A DNA stretch of 64,000 bases from Salvia splendens (GCF_004379255.2 NC_056048.1:3224001-3288000), one strand, 5' to 3'; counted from the stretch's first letter, positions 42,091 to 53,424 are shown. Notes: generated from the sequence alone by a model not told the origin. Program-made: numbers and translations.

Positions 42091-45000
42091 TTACAAATGG
42101 AACTTTTTGAGGTTGGAAATGTGCCATGTTCGGGGTACCTGTTCTCCTGACATGTGAGCCAATTTGTAAGACCCTTTGCCGAGGACTTCTGACACCCGAT
42201 ATGGACCTTCCCATGTGGGTTCGAGCTTGCCCAGCTTTTCTGCTCGGCTTACTTCGTTGTTTCTCAAGACGAGATCTCCCACTTGAAATTGCAGCTTCTT
42301 CACCCTTTGGTTGTAATACCGGGCTACTTGCTCCTTGTACTTGGCTGCTTTTATGCATGCCAATTCTCTTCTTTCTTCGGCAAGATCTAGCTCGGCTCTC
42401 AGTCCGTCGTCATTCATTTCTGAGGAGAAATTTAGAGTTCGGGGACTGGGTACGCCGATCTCCACCGGAATTACGGCTTCAGTGCCGTACACCAGACTGT
42501 ACGGAGTTTCACCGTTGGAGGTTGTGGGTGTAGTTCGGTAGGACCATAGGACTTGAGGGAGATTTTCTACCCATTGTCCTTTGGCTTGTTCTAACCGAGC
42601 TTTTAACCCTTTCACCAGGATACGATTTGTTACCTCCGTTTGTCCGTTTGCTTGTGGATGAGAGACCGAAGTGAACCGCTGTTGAATATTCAGCTCTTGG
42701 CACCAATTCTTGAACGTCTTGTCGGTGAACTGAGTCCCGTTATCCGAGATGAGGATGTGGGGTATGCCAAATCGGCACACTATGTTCTTCCAGACGAAGT
42801 CCAATGCCTTTGAGCTCGTTATTGTAGCTAATGGTTCAGCTTCCACCCACTTCGTGAAGTAGTCCACGGCAACGATTAGGAATTTCATTTGCCGAGGAGC
42901 TTGAGGAAGTGGTCCCACTATGTCTATGCCCCATTGCATGAAAGGCCAAGGACTTTGCATAGTGGATAGATCGGTCTGCGGCATCCTTGGAATATTTGCA
43001 TGGATTTGGCACTTCGGGCATGTCTTGACGAGCTGCACTGCTTCTTGTACCAAGGTTGGCCAATAATATCCCCATCTTAGAACTTTTTTAGCTAAAGCTC
43101 TAGCTCCGATGTGGCTGCCGCACGATCCTTCATGAACTTCTCTGAGGATGTAGTCCGTCTCTTCTGGTCCTACGCACCGCAATAACGGCTGGAGGTAAGA
43201 CTTTCTAAAGAGGACTCCTTCATGAAGTTCGTACCGAAGTGCTCGGCACGTGATCTTCCGAGCTTCTCTCTTATCCTCGGGCAATTGTCCTTGATCCAGA
43301 TACTGCAAGATCGGCGTCATCCAGTTCGGCGAGCTGGACACTGAATGTACCTCGGCTTCATCAATGCTTCGATGCATTAATTCTTCCGCCTTTGAGCTCG
43401 GATCTGAGGCCAACTTACTTAAGGTATCTGCTCGGCTATTTTCCGCTCTGGGAACGCGGATTATCCGAAAATAGGAGAAACTTCGGCTGATGTTTTGCGC
43501 TTTGTCCAAATACTTCTTCATTCTCTCGTCACGAGCTTCACTTGTACCCAACATGTGATTTACTATGACTTGTGAATCACAATGGACTTTGAGAGATTTG
43601 ACGAGCAGACTTTGCGCTAACTGGAGTCCGGCCAGGAGGGCTTCGTACTCGGCTTCATTATTAGTAGTGGGGAATAGGAACCGAAGTGAGTAGGTTACCT
43701 CGTGTCCGTCGGGAGCGACGAGTAAAATACCAGCTCCACTTCCCATCTTGTTTGAAGCTCCATCTACGAATCCGCTCCAGCAGTCTGGCGGCTCTACTTC
43801 GGATTCCAAGGGCTGTGCTAGTTCGGCATTGGCAGAATTTTTCTGTTCGGCAATGACAGGGATTGCTTGATCGAACTTGGCCTCTGCAAGAAAATCTGCC
43901 AAGGCTTGTCCCTTGATGGCTTTTCGAGGTAGGTACTCGATTGAGTGTTCTCCCAGCTCTATGGCCCATTTGGCGATTCTGCCTGATGCTTCTGGCTTGG
44001 TCAAAACTTGCCGAAGAGGCAGATCGGTTAAGACGCATACCTTGTGAGCATAGAAGTATGGCCGCAGTCTCCTTGCTGCATTTACTAACGCCAGAGCAAT
44101 TTTCTCCAGAGGTTGATACCTTGTTTCTGGACCTCTTAATGCTCGGCTTGTAAAGTAGATGGGAAACTGCTTTAGGCCTTCCTCTCGTACAAGCACCGCG
44201 CTGATGGTTTGATCTGATGCCGCTAAGTATAAGAATATTACTTCGGCTTCGGTTGGAGCAGAGAGAATAGGAAGCTCGGCTAGATAACTTTTGAGCTCGT
44301 CAAAGGCCTTTTTCTGCTCGGCTCCCCACTCGAACTTTGGTGCCTTTTTCAACACCTTGAAGAACGGCAGTTGCTTTTCGGCTGCTTGGGAAAGGAATCG
44401 ATTCAGTGCGGCTAGATATCCGGTTAGCCTTTGCACGTCATGTATGGACTTCGGCATTGCCATGTTCTGAACGACTTGAACTTTTGAGGGGTTTGCCTTG
44501 AGTCCGTCTTTTGAAACCCAACAACCCAGAAACTTTCCCGAATCTACCAAAAAGGTACACTTTTGGGGATTAAGTTTGAGGTTGGCTTTCTTGAGCACGT
44601 TGAGAGTGGACTTGAGGTTGTGCTCGTACTCCGAAGTGCTTTTGCTTTTGACGACTATATCGTCAACATACACTTCGACCTCCTTTCCAATCAGGTGCCG
44701 AAAAAGCTTGTCTACCATCCTTTGATAAGTGGCTCCGGCATTCTTTAAACCGAATGGCATCTTTTTATAAGCGAAAATGCCGAAATCGGTAATGAAAGCT
44801 GTTTTCGGAGCGTCACTCTCATCCATCAATACTTGGTGATATCCTTTGTATAAATCAAGAAAACAGAAAATTTCGAAGCCGATCAAAGCTTCTACTTTTT
44901 TATCTATATTCGGAAGGGGATAGCAATCTTTAGGACAGTGCTTGTTTAGATCAGTAAAATCTATGCACATCCGCCATCCTCCTTCTTTTTTCTTGATCAT

Positions 45001-45354
45001 CACAGGATTGGCCACCCAAGAAGGATATTTCACCTCGAATAGTACATCCGCTTTTAGTAATTGGCGGACTTCGTCATGGATGACTTGGCTTCTTTCTGCC
45101 GCAAAGAGTCTTTGCTTCTGTTTTACTGGCCGGATTGAAGGATCAATATTTAACCGATGAGTGATTACCTCGGGGGGCACTCCGGTCATGTCCAACGGAG
45201 ACCATGCAAAGACATCTTTGTACTCCTTGAGGAGCTGAATGGTCTTTTCCCGGAGTAGAGGCGTTCCTGCGAAGCCGATCTTGACCGTTCTGGATGGATC
45301 ATCTTCGTATAACTGAACGGTCATTGAGTTCGGCTCTGAAGTGACTTCGGTCAT
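42091..45354 (-). CDS. pol: Tat-2 Pol (RT, RNase H, second RNase H, integrase)
   Basis: 1087 residues, same length as Tat-1 with roughly 20-25 substitutions by eye. YVDD, the plant-type second RNase H (SGFVDGASNKMGSGAG), the integrase zinc region and the D-D-E residues are intact. One substitution changes the residue between the last two zinc-region cysteines' neighbourhood (KTCPKC for KKCTKC) but keeps both Cys. The frame continues upstream eleven codons to the amber stop at 45,390-45,388. Confidence 0.95.
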   Translation of the reverse strand: MTEVTSEPNSMTVQLYEDDPSRTVKIGFAGTPLLREKTIQLLKEYKDVFAWSPLDMTGVPPEVITHRLNIDPSIRPVKQKQRLFAAERSQVIHDEVRQLLKADVLFEVKYPSWVANPVMIKKKEGGWRMCIDFTDLNKHCPKDCYPLPNIDKKVEALIGFEIFCFLDLYKGYHQVLMDESDAPKTAFITDFGIFAYKKMPFGLKNAGATYQRMVDKLFRHLIGKEVEVYVDDIVVKSKSTSEYEHNLKSTLNVLKKANLKLNPQKCTFLVDSGKFLGCWVSKDGLKANPSKVQVVQNMAMPKSIHDVQRLTGYLAALNRFLSQAAEKQLPFFKVLKKAPKFEWGAEQKKAFDELKSYLAELPILSAPTEAEVIFLYLAASDQTISAVLVREEGLKQFPIYFTSRALRGPETRYQPLEKIALALVNAARRLRPYFYAHKVCVLTDLPLRQVLTKPEASGRIAKWAIELGEHSIEYLPRKAIKGQALADFLAEAKFDQAIPVIAEQKNSANAELAQPLESEVEPPDCWSGFVDGASNKMGSGAGILLVAPDGHEVTYSLRFLFPTTNNEAEYEALLAGLQLAQSLLVKSLKVHCDSQVIVNHMLGTSEARDERMKKYLDKAQNISRSFSYFRIIRVPRAENSRADTLSKLASDPSSKAEELMHRSIDEAEVHSVSSSPNWMTPILQYLDQGQLPEDKREARKITCRALRYELHEGVLFRKSYLQPLLRCVGPEETDYILREVHEGSCGSHIGARALAKKVLRWGYYWPTLVQEAVQLVKTCPKCQIHANIPRMPQTDLSTMQSPWPFMQWGIDIVGPLPQAPRQMKFLIVAVDYFTKWVEAEPLATITSSKALDFVWKNIVCRFGIPHILISDNGTQFTDKTFKNWCQELNIQQRFTSVSHPQANGQTEVTNRILVKGLKARLEQAKGQWVENLPQVLWSYRTTPTTSNGETPYSLVYGTEAVIPVEIGVPSPRTLNFSSEMNDDGLRAELDLAEERRELACIKAAKYKEQVARYYNQRVKKLQFQVGDLVLRNNEVSRAEKLGKLEPTWEGPYRVSEVLGKGSYKLAHMSGEQVPRTWHISNLKKFHL

Positions 45355-45381
45355 CTCGCTTGCCTTCGACTCCGGTTGCTG

Positions 45382-45390
45382 TGATTGCTA
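45382..45390 (-). promoter_or_regulatory. Tat-2 candidate amber readthrough site
   Basis: TAG CAA TCA on the minus strand, identical to Tat-1 although neighbouring bases differ (spacer of 33 rather than 27 bases before the pol ATG). The gag and pol frames are in the same register. Confidence 0.6.
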
Positions 45391-47469
45391 TGCTTGATGG
45401 TGCCGAACTGATTGCTCGGCACTTTTAAGTGCAATCTGCAGACATTCTTTTGCTCTCTTTTGATCACCTCGGATGACCGCTATCCCACCTTTAGTGGGGA
45501 TCTTGATGGTGAGGTGATAAGTAGAGCAAACGGCCCGAACTGTGTTGAGCCAGTCTCTCCCCAGGATGATGTTGTACGGGGACCGAGCTTTCACCACAAA
45601 GAACTCGATCATCGTATTGGAGCTTGTAGGCGCTTTTCCCACCGTGATCGGAAGGCTGATAATACCTTCTGGGCGGGTGTCCTCCTGGGCGAAACTTTTC
45701 AGAGGAAGTGGAGCCGGACTGAGCCTAGCTGGATCTACTTCCATTTTATCGAAACATTCTTTAAAAAGAATGCTGACTGACGCTCCTGTATCCACAAATA
45801 CTCTGTGGATCAATTTGTTTGCCACTCCGGCTTGAATGACAATAGCGTCTTGGTGAGGAGAGATGGCTGGGACGGGATCGGCATCTGAAAATGTAATCAC
45901 TTCGTCTTTCTTCAGCCTTTTATGTGTTGGCTCCTCTTGATTGGAACCTCTGCGTTCTGCTTTTAGGGACGACTTAGTCTTCCCGGCAGGGAGAGCATCA
46001 ATAGTCAGGATTACTCCATCATATTGCGGCTCGTCGTCGTCTTCGGGATCCTCATGCCTTTTCGGATCCTGAGGATTGCAGTTCGCACCTCTCTGCCTTT
46101 TGTTCTTTTTCGGCTGCTTGCTTTGGTATTTTTTCAACGTTCCTGTTTTCACAAGAACATCAATACCTGCAGCCAAGTCTCGGCACTCCTCGGTATCGTG
46201 TCCGTGGGTTTGATGGAAGGAGCAATATTGATCCTGAGGTCGCCGCGCGGCTGATTTCGTCATCCGCTTTGGTCTTTCGAACATATCGGAATGTAGTTCG
46301 AAGATTTCCGCTCTTGACTTGTTCAGCGGTACGAACTGAGCGGGCGGCTTCTCGGGATTGAGACGGGGTCCCAATCTGTCTTGCACCGGAGCCCTTTGAA
46401 TTCTTTCAAATGGAGTCCGGCGAGGATGCCCCTGATCGCTATGATCGGGCTTCCTTCTGTCTCCTCGGGACGATGAGCTGTCTAACGACCGTTTGCGACG
46501 GTCTGCCTCATCGGCCCGGGAGTACTGGTCCACAATGTCCCACATTTCCTGAGCTGTCTGCGGACCGCACTCAACGAGCTTCCTGTAGAGAGCTCCGGGC
46601 AGGATTCCATTTTGGAATGCCGAGATGACAAGCAGATCGTTTAGATCGTCTACTTGCAGGCATTCCTTGTGGAATCTTGTCATAAAGTCGCTGATTCTTT
46701 CGTCGCGACCTTGACGAATGGAAAGCAGCTGAGCCGAAGTGATCCGGGCTTCCGCTTTCTGAAAGAACCTCCTGTGGAAAGCATCCATTAGATCTCGGTA
46801 GGATCTAATGCTGCCTTGAGGAAGGCTGTCGAACCACCTTCTGGCGTTCCCGATGAGCAGCTCGGGGAACAGCTTGCACATGTGGACCTCGTTGAGACCC
46901 TGGTTCGCCATGTTATATTGATAGCGTCCCAAGAAATCATGAGGATCCACGAGTCCGTCATAGGTTATTGACGGAGTTCGGTAGTTCCGCGGCAAAGGAG
47001 TTCGGGTGATATCGTCCGAGAACGGAGTCTTCAATGCTCCGTAGATGGCGAACCCGACATCTCTTCGGTACGGAGGAGATGGAGTTCTCCTGTGGTTCCG
47101 GTACCGAGGAGGAACAGGAACATGTCGGGGTTGAGGATTCTTTCTCCTGGAAGACACGTCACTACTGCGGTAGTGACTTTCATGCCTAGATGAGGAGGGA
47201 GAATCCGTCGTTGTCTTCTCCGGCTGTTGGCTCTTCTGCAGGAAGGTTAAGAACTCCTCCTGCTTCTCGGCCAAGAACAGCTTGACAGCTTCATTTAAAT
47301 CGGGCTGCTGGGAAGACTCGGTGCGATGACTCATGGAGTGGCTTGTTCCTTCTTCGTGAGAACCGGAGGTAGATGTCTCCCGAGGCCGTTTTTCAGACCT
47401 GCGAGCTGGACTAGCTTCCTTACGGTTATCACGAACGGTATTATGGGTGTTATGTGATCTGGTATGCAT
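45388..47469 (-). CDS. gag: Tat-2 Gag-protease
   Basis: 693 residues. The same layout as Tat-1: basic/Ser-rich N-terminus, gag domain from about residue 170, variant zinc motif (YCSFHQTHGHDTEEC) near 414, protease VDTGAS near 559. The N-terminal ~110 residues diverge most from Tat-1, while the gag domain is almost identical. The stop is the amber codon of the proposed readthrough site. Confidence 0.93.
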   Translation of the reverse strand: MHTRSHNTHNTVRDNRKEASPARRSEKRPRETSTSGSHEEGTSHSMSHRTESSQQPDLNEAVKLFLAEKQEEFLTFLQKSQQPEKTTTDSPSSSRHESHYRSSDVSSRRKNPQPRHVPVPPRYRNHRRTPSPPYRRDVGFAIYGALKTPFSDDITRTPLPRNYRTPSITYDGLVDPHDFLGRYQYNMANQGLNEVHMCKLFPELLIGNARRWFDSLPQGSIRSYRDLMDAFHRRFFQKAEARITSAQLLSIRQGRDERISDFMTRFHKECLQVDDLNDLLVISAFQNGILPGALYRKLVECGPQTAQEMWDIVDQYSRADEADRRKRSLDSSSSRGDRRKPDHSDQGHPRRTPFERIQRAPVQDRLGPRLNPEKPPAQFVPLNKSRAEIFELHSDMFERPKRMTKSAARRPQDQYCSFHQTHGHDTEECRDLAAGIDVLVKTGTLKKYQSKQPKKNKRQRGANCNPQDPKRHEDPEDDDEPQYDGVILTIDALPAGKTKSSLKAERRGSNQEEPTHKRLKKDEVITFSDADPVPAISPHQDAIVIQAGVANKLIHRVFVDTGASVSILFKECFDKMEVDPARLSPAPLPLKSFAQEDTRPEGIISLPITVGKAPTSSNTMIEFFVVKARSPYNIILGRDWLNTVRAVCSTYHLTIKIPTKGGIAVIRGDQKRAKECLQIALKSAEQSVRHHQA

Positions 47470-47528
47470 TTTTTTGGGGTGGAAAAAGGGTCAAAAATTC
47501 GCTTTATCACAAATTTGGTTCTCTGTTT

Positions 47529-47544
47529 CCCACAGACGGCGCCA
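47529..47544 (-). other. Tat-2 primer-binding site
   Basis: On the minus strand tggcgccgtctgtggg lies one base inside the 5' LTR end (47,546), identical to Tat-1. Confidence 0.75.
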
Positions 47545-47545
47545 G

Positions 47546-48244
47546 TGATGAATCCGCGAATTTCTGATGTTAGTGAATGCAGGAAAATACAGATCACGAC
47601 ACAGAGAATTTACGTGGTTCGATTTACTGAAGTAAATCTACGTCCACGGGAAGAAAAGAGGGCAGAGTTGTATTGCTTGATCTGTTTTCTACAGCTTACA
47701 AATACAAACTTGCTATATGGTGTTTTATCTCTAGAGAGCTTAACCTTCTTGCTATTTTGTATTTTATCTCTAGAGATCGAGAGAATGTAACCCTATCTAT
47801 CTGATCTAGGTTCTATTTATACAAAGGACCAAGATCGTGGCATGCAGCTATTTACTAGGTAGTGGATGTCGTGGAGATCGTGGCGATCTTGCATGGGTCC
47901 ACTATCCTGCATGAGTTAATGACTGCTTGACACCACTAAATAGATCGCGGGTGTAGTGGAGGTCGTGGAGGTTCTGCATGAGTCCACTATCTCCCAGTTC
48001 GGTCGAATACTGAGACCGAACTGTTGAATTATTGCCGAGCAGCTTTTGCCTATCTGAGAGTAGAGCTTGATGCCGACCTGATAGCAGAGTTTGATTGGTT
48101 GGCTTTTACCGAGCTGTAGGTTGGGGCCGAACTCTTTGGTTGTGCCGAACTGAACTCTTTAGTCATGCCGAACTGATACTCTTTCTTGGGCTTTAGGCTG
48201 ATGGGCTTTACTGCTATTGGGCTTGTTTAGTACGTACTCCATCA
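47546..48244 (-). repeat. Tat-2 5' LTR
   Basis: 699 bp with minus-strand TATA box at 47,814-47,821. One base differs from the 3' LTR. Confidence 0.95.
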
Positions 48245-48249
48245 GTAAT

Positions 48250-48745
48250 TATGTTAAATGTGATTTTGTTTCTTGTTTCGTCATCCCATCGCGTTTGAAT
48301 CGTTTATCTAATATAGTAATATGAATTATGTTAAGCGTGATTTTGTTTCTTCTTGTTTTTCTCGTTTCTTATTCAAATTAAATGATTATCTCTCACATTT
48401 TAGATATATATTCACATTTCTTAAAGTTGTCGAATTTATTTATTCAGTTGAGTATGCTAGTTTCGTATGCATACATCGTATGAATTAAACCAATAAATAC
48501 CATGGACACCAATTACCTAACTTAGTATGCATAATAATTGATTTGAATTTGCTAAATTTATAAAATTCTAACAATTCTAGATTTAAAAATTATAAATGAT
48601 GAAAAGGCGTGTAAACTGGAGTAGACAATAAAATACTGAGATGAATTTGCTAAATTATAAAATTCGAACAATTCTAGAATTTGCAACTTTATTGTTTTAT
48701 CAATATTGAGGGAAAGTGATAGTATTATGTTTTTTTCCAACCAGA
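48250..48745. other. Unit B spacer right of Tat-2
   Basis: No gene is seen; continuation of the duplicated spacer (equivalent to 864-1,350). Confidence 0.6.
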
Positions 48746-49026
48746 TATGGGTAGGTACGGTATACCTTACCGAAACCACCATACCGTATACCTTACCGTG
48801 AATTCGGTATGCGAACAAATCATACCTTTACCTTACCAAAAATTTCGGTATACCGAACTTCGGTATACCTTATTTTCGGTATGACCAATTTCCATACCGA
48901 TGCAGTACCTCATTTTTGGTATACCATACCAAAGTTCGGTATACTGTACTTTTGCGGTCTACCTTACTTTCAACATCAATGAAAATAGATATTTTGAGTT
49001 TTTAGAATATTGTTTATATTTTATTT

Positions 49027-49075
<49 letters not shown>

Positions 49076-49397
49076 CATATATTTTATTCATAATTATATT
49101 TATATTTCACAATAAATTTTATAATTTTAAAAATATATAAAGTATTTATACTATTATATTTATATTTTACGGTATATACCTTAATTTACTATACATACCG
49201 AATTTCGGTATGAAGCGGTATACCGCGATATATGAAAATTCATACCGTTATACCAAAAAGATTTCGGTACGGTATTACCGAAAGATTTCGGTAAGATATT
49301 ATACCGTACCGAAAATCACGGTATACCAAAAGTTTGATATTTTCGATATTTTTTCTATACGATAAAACCGGTATTTCGGTATTTTTCTCCAGCCCTA
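48746..49397. mobile_element. hAT-like MITE (GGTATACC type), unit B
   Basis: Copy of the 1,387-1,976 element. The left target duplication is deleted (about 30 bp missing at 48,745). The right one reads atacatac (49,398-49,405). It contains a B-specific expansion of TA repeats. Confidence 0.7.
49029..49073. repeat. (TA)n microsatellite
   Basis: About 22 TA units inside the hAT-like MITE; units A and C have only a few. Confidence 0.9.
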
Positions 49398-49520
49398 ATA
49401 CATACTACTCTTCTAATATAGTAGTCAACCTTTGTTTAGTATGGTTACGTGTCCAATTTTATAACACAAAAATATTACTACTAGTCTTCTAAAATAGTAG
49501 TCAACCTTTGTTTTAATTAT

Positions 49521-49550
49521 GGTTATGGTTATGGTTATGGTTATGGTTAT
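49521..49550. repeat. (GGTTAT)5 microsatellite
   Basis: Five perfect hexamers; the unit A equivalent (2,098-2,115) has about one. Confidence 0.9.
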
Positions 49551-49559
49551 GTGTTAAAA

Positions 49560-49682
49560 TTACGAAGGGTTGTAGGTTCCGTTCCTTAGTTAAGGAATGG
49601 AGGAAAAAAGTACAGTGGGGCCCTCAAATAGTGGTTTAAGGAACGGTATAGGAACGGTATAGGAACAGCGTTGTGGATGGCC
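49560..49682. mobile_element. Truncated Harbinger-like fragment
   Basis: Matches the right-hand end of 33,068-34,035 (ggttccttagttaagg, ggtttaaggaacgg, ttgtggatggcc). It marks the point where unit B similarity to unit A ends. Confidence 0.65.
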
Positions 49683-49689
49683 TAAAGCC

Positions 49690-50110
49690 CACAATAATAG
49701 TGTAGGTTAGAAAAGCCCACATAAAATCTTAAGTAGAAAGCTTGCACATAATACTTTGAATAAGAAAGCCCACGTAATCATATAGGAAAGAAAGCCCACA
49801 ATTATATGTAGGATAGGAAAGCAAATAAAAATACTCTAGTTCGAAAGCCCACATAAAATACTTTTCGTAAAAACTGTATAGTAACTGATAAGCCCACGTA
49901 ACATCATATCTTAAATACTCTTCGTAAAAATTGTACTGTAAATAGAAAGCCCACAATTATATGTAGGATAGGAAAGCCCACATAACTACTTTTCATAACA
50001 ACTGAAAACTAGACAGAAAGCCCACAAAATACTTTTCATAAAACTGTACTTTAAACATAAAGCTCGCACATAACATCATATGTAAGATAGGAAAGACCAC
50101 CTCGTTTAAT
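49690..50110. repeat. Degenerate AAAGCCCACA repeat tract
   Basis: gaaagcccacataa-type units alternate with acttttcataaaactgta-type units at irregular spacing. No gene is seen. Confidence 0.6.
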
Positions 50111-50188
50111 TTCCTTAACTTGAATTTCTCGCTCTGATCTTAACTCGCGGAGATAGTCCTTTGTGAAAAATATAAACATAACAACATA

Positions 50189-50367
50189 CTCCCTCCGTCC
50201 CGCACTACTTGCACTTATTTTCTTTCTGGGCGTCCCAAGTTATTTGCACTCTTTCCATTTTTAGTAACAATTTATACCTACAGCCGTAATTGTTGACTTT
50301 GTCTATCACTCATTCCTTAATCTCCGTGCCCAAAAGGAAATGTGCGAGTAGTGCGGGACGGAGGGAG
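50189..50367. mobile_element. Stowaway MITE
   Basis: 179 bp, ctccctccgtcccgcactac...agtgcgggacggagggag, nearly perfect inverted ends, flanked by TA. Confidence 0.9.
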
Positions 50368-50369
50368 TA

Positions 50370-50864
50370 CTAATTAGACTCAAGACAAATATCTCATTGG
50401 AAAGCTTGTCTCCTATTAAATTCCTTTTATTCTTTCGTTCGTCTTGAGAGAATTTCTAGAAACTCATATATTATTAAATTAGAAAACTTTAATTAATTAA
50501 AACTAAATCTTCCTTAAATTAATTATTTCGGGAAAGCTTAACTTAATTCCGCGAACGTTGGACGTCGTCCCCATCTTTGTTCGATCTTTCACAGCCGCTC
50601 CAAAATAATTAAGTCCAACTCTTAGTCACATTAATCCAGCACATTTCTTCTTTATTAAATCTACAGGCCCAAATAATAAACCCTTTACTTTGTCCATTTA
50701 ATTAAATTCTGACCCAAGTCAAAAGCCTTCTTAGCCCATCCACTAGTAATTAAATGGCCCAACATTTCTTGTAGCTTAATGCAAAAACTATGGGAATCGG
50801 CCTTCCTCTATTTTTCCCCAATTATCTTCTCCCTCGTTCACGCCTTAACACAGCAGCGTGTCCT

Positions 50865-50901
<37 letters not shown>

Positions 50902-52516
50902 GCGAATTCAGCGTCGCCTCCTTCCAACCGCCGGTTCCCCGTCACCGGCGTCGAAGTGCCTTCCTCGCCGTCTCCTTTCCCCCACACATTCATTCCCTAA
51001 TTCAAAACTTAAATCCCTAAACATCCCATCTCTCTTTTCTTCCTCACACATAGTTTTCAAACTCGATGCGCCACCCTCGGCTTGGGGCCACCGTGCTTCG
51101 CCCGTGAGCCATTGTCGGCGCTCGCCCCTCATTTCGCTGCAGCATCACCCCCGCTACGCCCCAGTCCAACCACCTCTGTCGGGCTGTCTGCGATCATTTC
51201 CCGAGCAGCAGCTAGGTTCTAAGTCTCTCTCTCTCTTATTTCTTTTACAATTAGCTAAGTTTTACTTAAGAGGTTAAAGGAATTTAGGTGCTCTACTATC
51301 CTTGTTATGTCAAGCTTGGTTCCTTATCAAAACATCTATAAAACTAAAAGCTTACTGAGATGTGATGCTATTACTTAAATTTTTATGATTCAAAAGCTGA
51401 GCAAGGGTGAGGGATTAGCTTAAAGGAGTTGTTACTGATATGCTTTGGTTCTTATGATGTGCTGTTCTATGTGAATGAAATGGAGTTATAAGGAAGGGTG
51501 AGATGATTACCTTGCCTTTGCAGGCTGACTGGGGTTCCAGAGAGCTCTCTTGGCTTCTTGCTAAGTATGTTGGAAGCAGATTTTGTGCAGGTGGGGATCA
51601 GCTATTTTGAGCTAGGAGTTGGCTCCCTTTTTCAAGTCTTCTTTGGGTATAGCATGCTCATTTTGGGTCTGCACTGCACAACATCAAGGGGCTGTCCCCT
51701 AACTGATTTTGTTTCATGTATAGGACACTCTGAAGCTCTCGTTGCAAGAGGGGAGAGGTTGGAGCTGGAAAAATATTTTCACAGGTAGGAGGTTTGTCAT
51801 ATTTGTTTTATTCTTGCTGGTCCTCCTTGGTATTAATTGTGTAGTACTTTGGCTGCAGATTATACTCCAAGGACTTAAATGGAGATTGCTTTCTTGTTGC
51901 AGCTCTTGCAACCTATTGGGATTTGGTCAAGATTTTGATTAGGGACAGCCAACTCTTCCTTGGCTATTTGTTAACTACTTTTGACATTTTGTGTAGGTGT
52001 ACTCATCTTCAATAACTCCTCCTTGTTTGAATGTTGCAGGTTTGCAACTGTTAGAGTGGAAGAAAAGGATGCAGGGGCAGACTTGCCCTGATTGGGTAAA
52101 GTTTTTATTAGCTTCTGAAAAGCATGAGTGTCCTAATTGTCTCCATCGAGTAAGCTGCAGGTAACTTTGATCTATTGGGAATTAATGAGTCTTGGTTTCT
52201 TATTGTAGGAAATGGAAAAGAGGGATGGGCTTCGAAGTGGCTGATCTTCAAGCTATTGGGCCGAGCATAAAAGAATTTGGGCTCAAGAGAAATTAGACAT
52301 AGCCCAATACTTGTACTTTATATCATTATGGACTTGATTGCTTATTTGGAGTTGAATTCCTTTGTACTAAATGAAATTTGAGAATCTTATTGATCGATCG
52401 TAAACGTCCAAATGCTCCTTTAATTGTTGCAACTTTATGCGAAAAAAAATCGTCTAGCCATTCAATGTCCTTTGATAAGAGCTAAAAAGATGTCAAAAGT
52501 CGGGGTGTTACGGTTA
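50370..52516 (-). mobile_element. Probable Del/Tekay-like LTR remnant, non-coding
   Basis: The right end reads gtcggggtgttacg on the plus strand; reversed it begins gtaacaccccgac, like the TGTAACACCCC start of many plant Del/Tekay LTRs. The body holds a (CT)n tract (50,867-50,899), a GC-rich patch (50,900-51,190) and several pyrimidine-tract/cag motifs, but no long ORF. The left boundary is not defined. It separates units B and C. Confidence 0.4.
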
Positions 52517-52863
52517 TGCCTAGTGAGCTTAAGACCTTTTACATATTAATAGAGAGTCTTTTTTATCAATGGTGACAATATGTCAATCCGAGAGCATCAG
52601 TCGAGGCATAATATGTCTTACGCTAATAGAATTTCTTTAATTAATACTAGTAAACAATTTTCTCATGTATGCATATTATTAGCTCAAAATTGTTGTAAAC
52701 ATTTTTCTCATGTATGCATATAAAGTAAAATTATCAATGTTTTGGACTGAAGTATATTTTGTTACGTTATAAGATATCAAATGGATCCAGCTAGTACTAG
52801 TACAGTTGATATTTTTGACATGCAGTATTTTATTTTCAAAATGTCGACATTACTAGTTTTGTG
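52517..52863. other. Start of unit C spacer
   Basis: No gene is seen. Matches 39,995-40,290. Ends with gttttgtg (52,856-52,863), the left duplication of the next element. Confidence 0.6.
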
Positions 52864-53424
52864 TAGGGCTGGCAAATCGTGCGGATTGGGTCGTTATCGG
52901 GTCAACCTGATAATGACCCAACTCAATAAGGCCTAACCTGAACCCGGCCTGTTAAGGAAACTGTAAATCCGAACACGAACCCTACCTGCTACCTTCAAAT
53001 CCGAACACGACCCGCACCCGACACGAACCCGTTATCGACACGATATAATATGGGTTGACACGACACGATAACAACCCGAACCTGATATTACATGATTAAA
53101 ACCTAATATTACATGATTAAACCTTAATTTTTAACCTAATTTACACAATTAAAATTCGTTTTATAAAATTTAAACCTAATTTATAAGAAATTAAAAAATT
53201 AAAGTAATATATATTTTTATAAATAATAATAAAAATAATATTATTATTTCTTAATGGGTTACCCGTATCCGACCCGCATCCGACCCGAACCCAACCCGAA
53301 ATTATCGAGTTCTTAATGGGTCAACCCGATAAGGACACGGATCCAATAAGACTTGACCCCAACCCAATAATTTCGTGCGGATTCGTGTCAGATTATCGTG
53401 TCGTGTCGAAAATTGTCAGTCCTA
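52864..53424. mobile_element. hAT-like MITE, unit C
   Basis: 561 bp with perfect 8-bp duplication gttttgtg (52,856-52,863; 53,425-53,432). Ends tagggctggcaaatcgtg and aaaattgtcagtccta are inverted. Rich in GACACGA/CGGGTCAACC motifs, with an AT-rich core. It occupies the same target as the different MITE ending at 557 in unit A. Confidence 0.85.

Larger units (their letters stand above)
40602..48244 (-). mobile_element. Tat-2: full-length Ty3/gypsy Tat-lineage retrotransposon
   Basis: A 7,643-bp element on the minus strand with perfect duplication gtaat (40,597-40,601; 48,245-48,249). The 699-bp LTRs show one difference by eye (gct[g/a]ttgggc), so it is very young. Empty sites are at 859-863 and about 53,738. 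Gag and Pol are uninterrupted except for the amber stop. Relative to Tat-1 it lacks about 3.2 kb between pol and the 3' LTR, including the antisense gene. Confidence 0.95.

Noticed and set aside
50779..51020. Ser/Leu-rich ORFs over the (CT)n tract
   Set aside because: Low-complexity microsatellite translation without further coding support.
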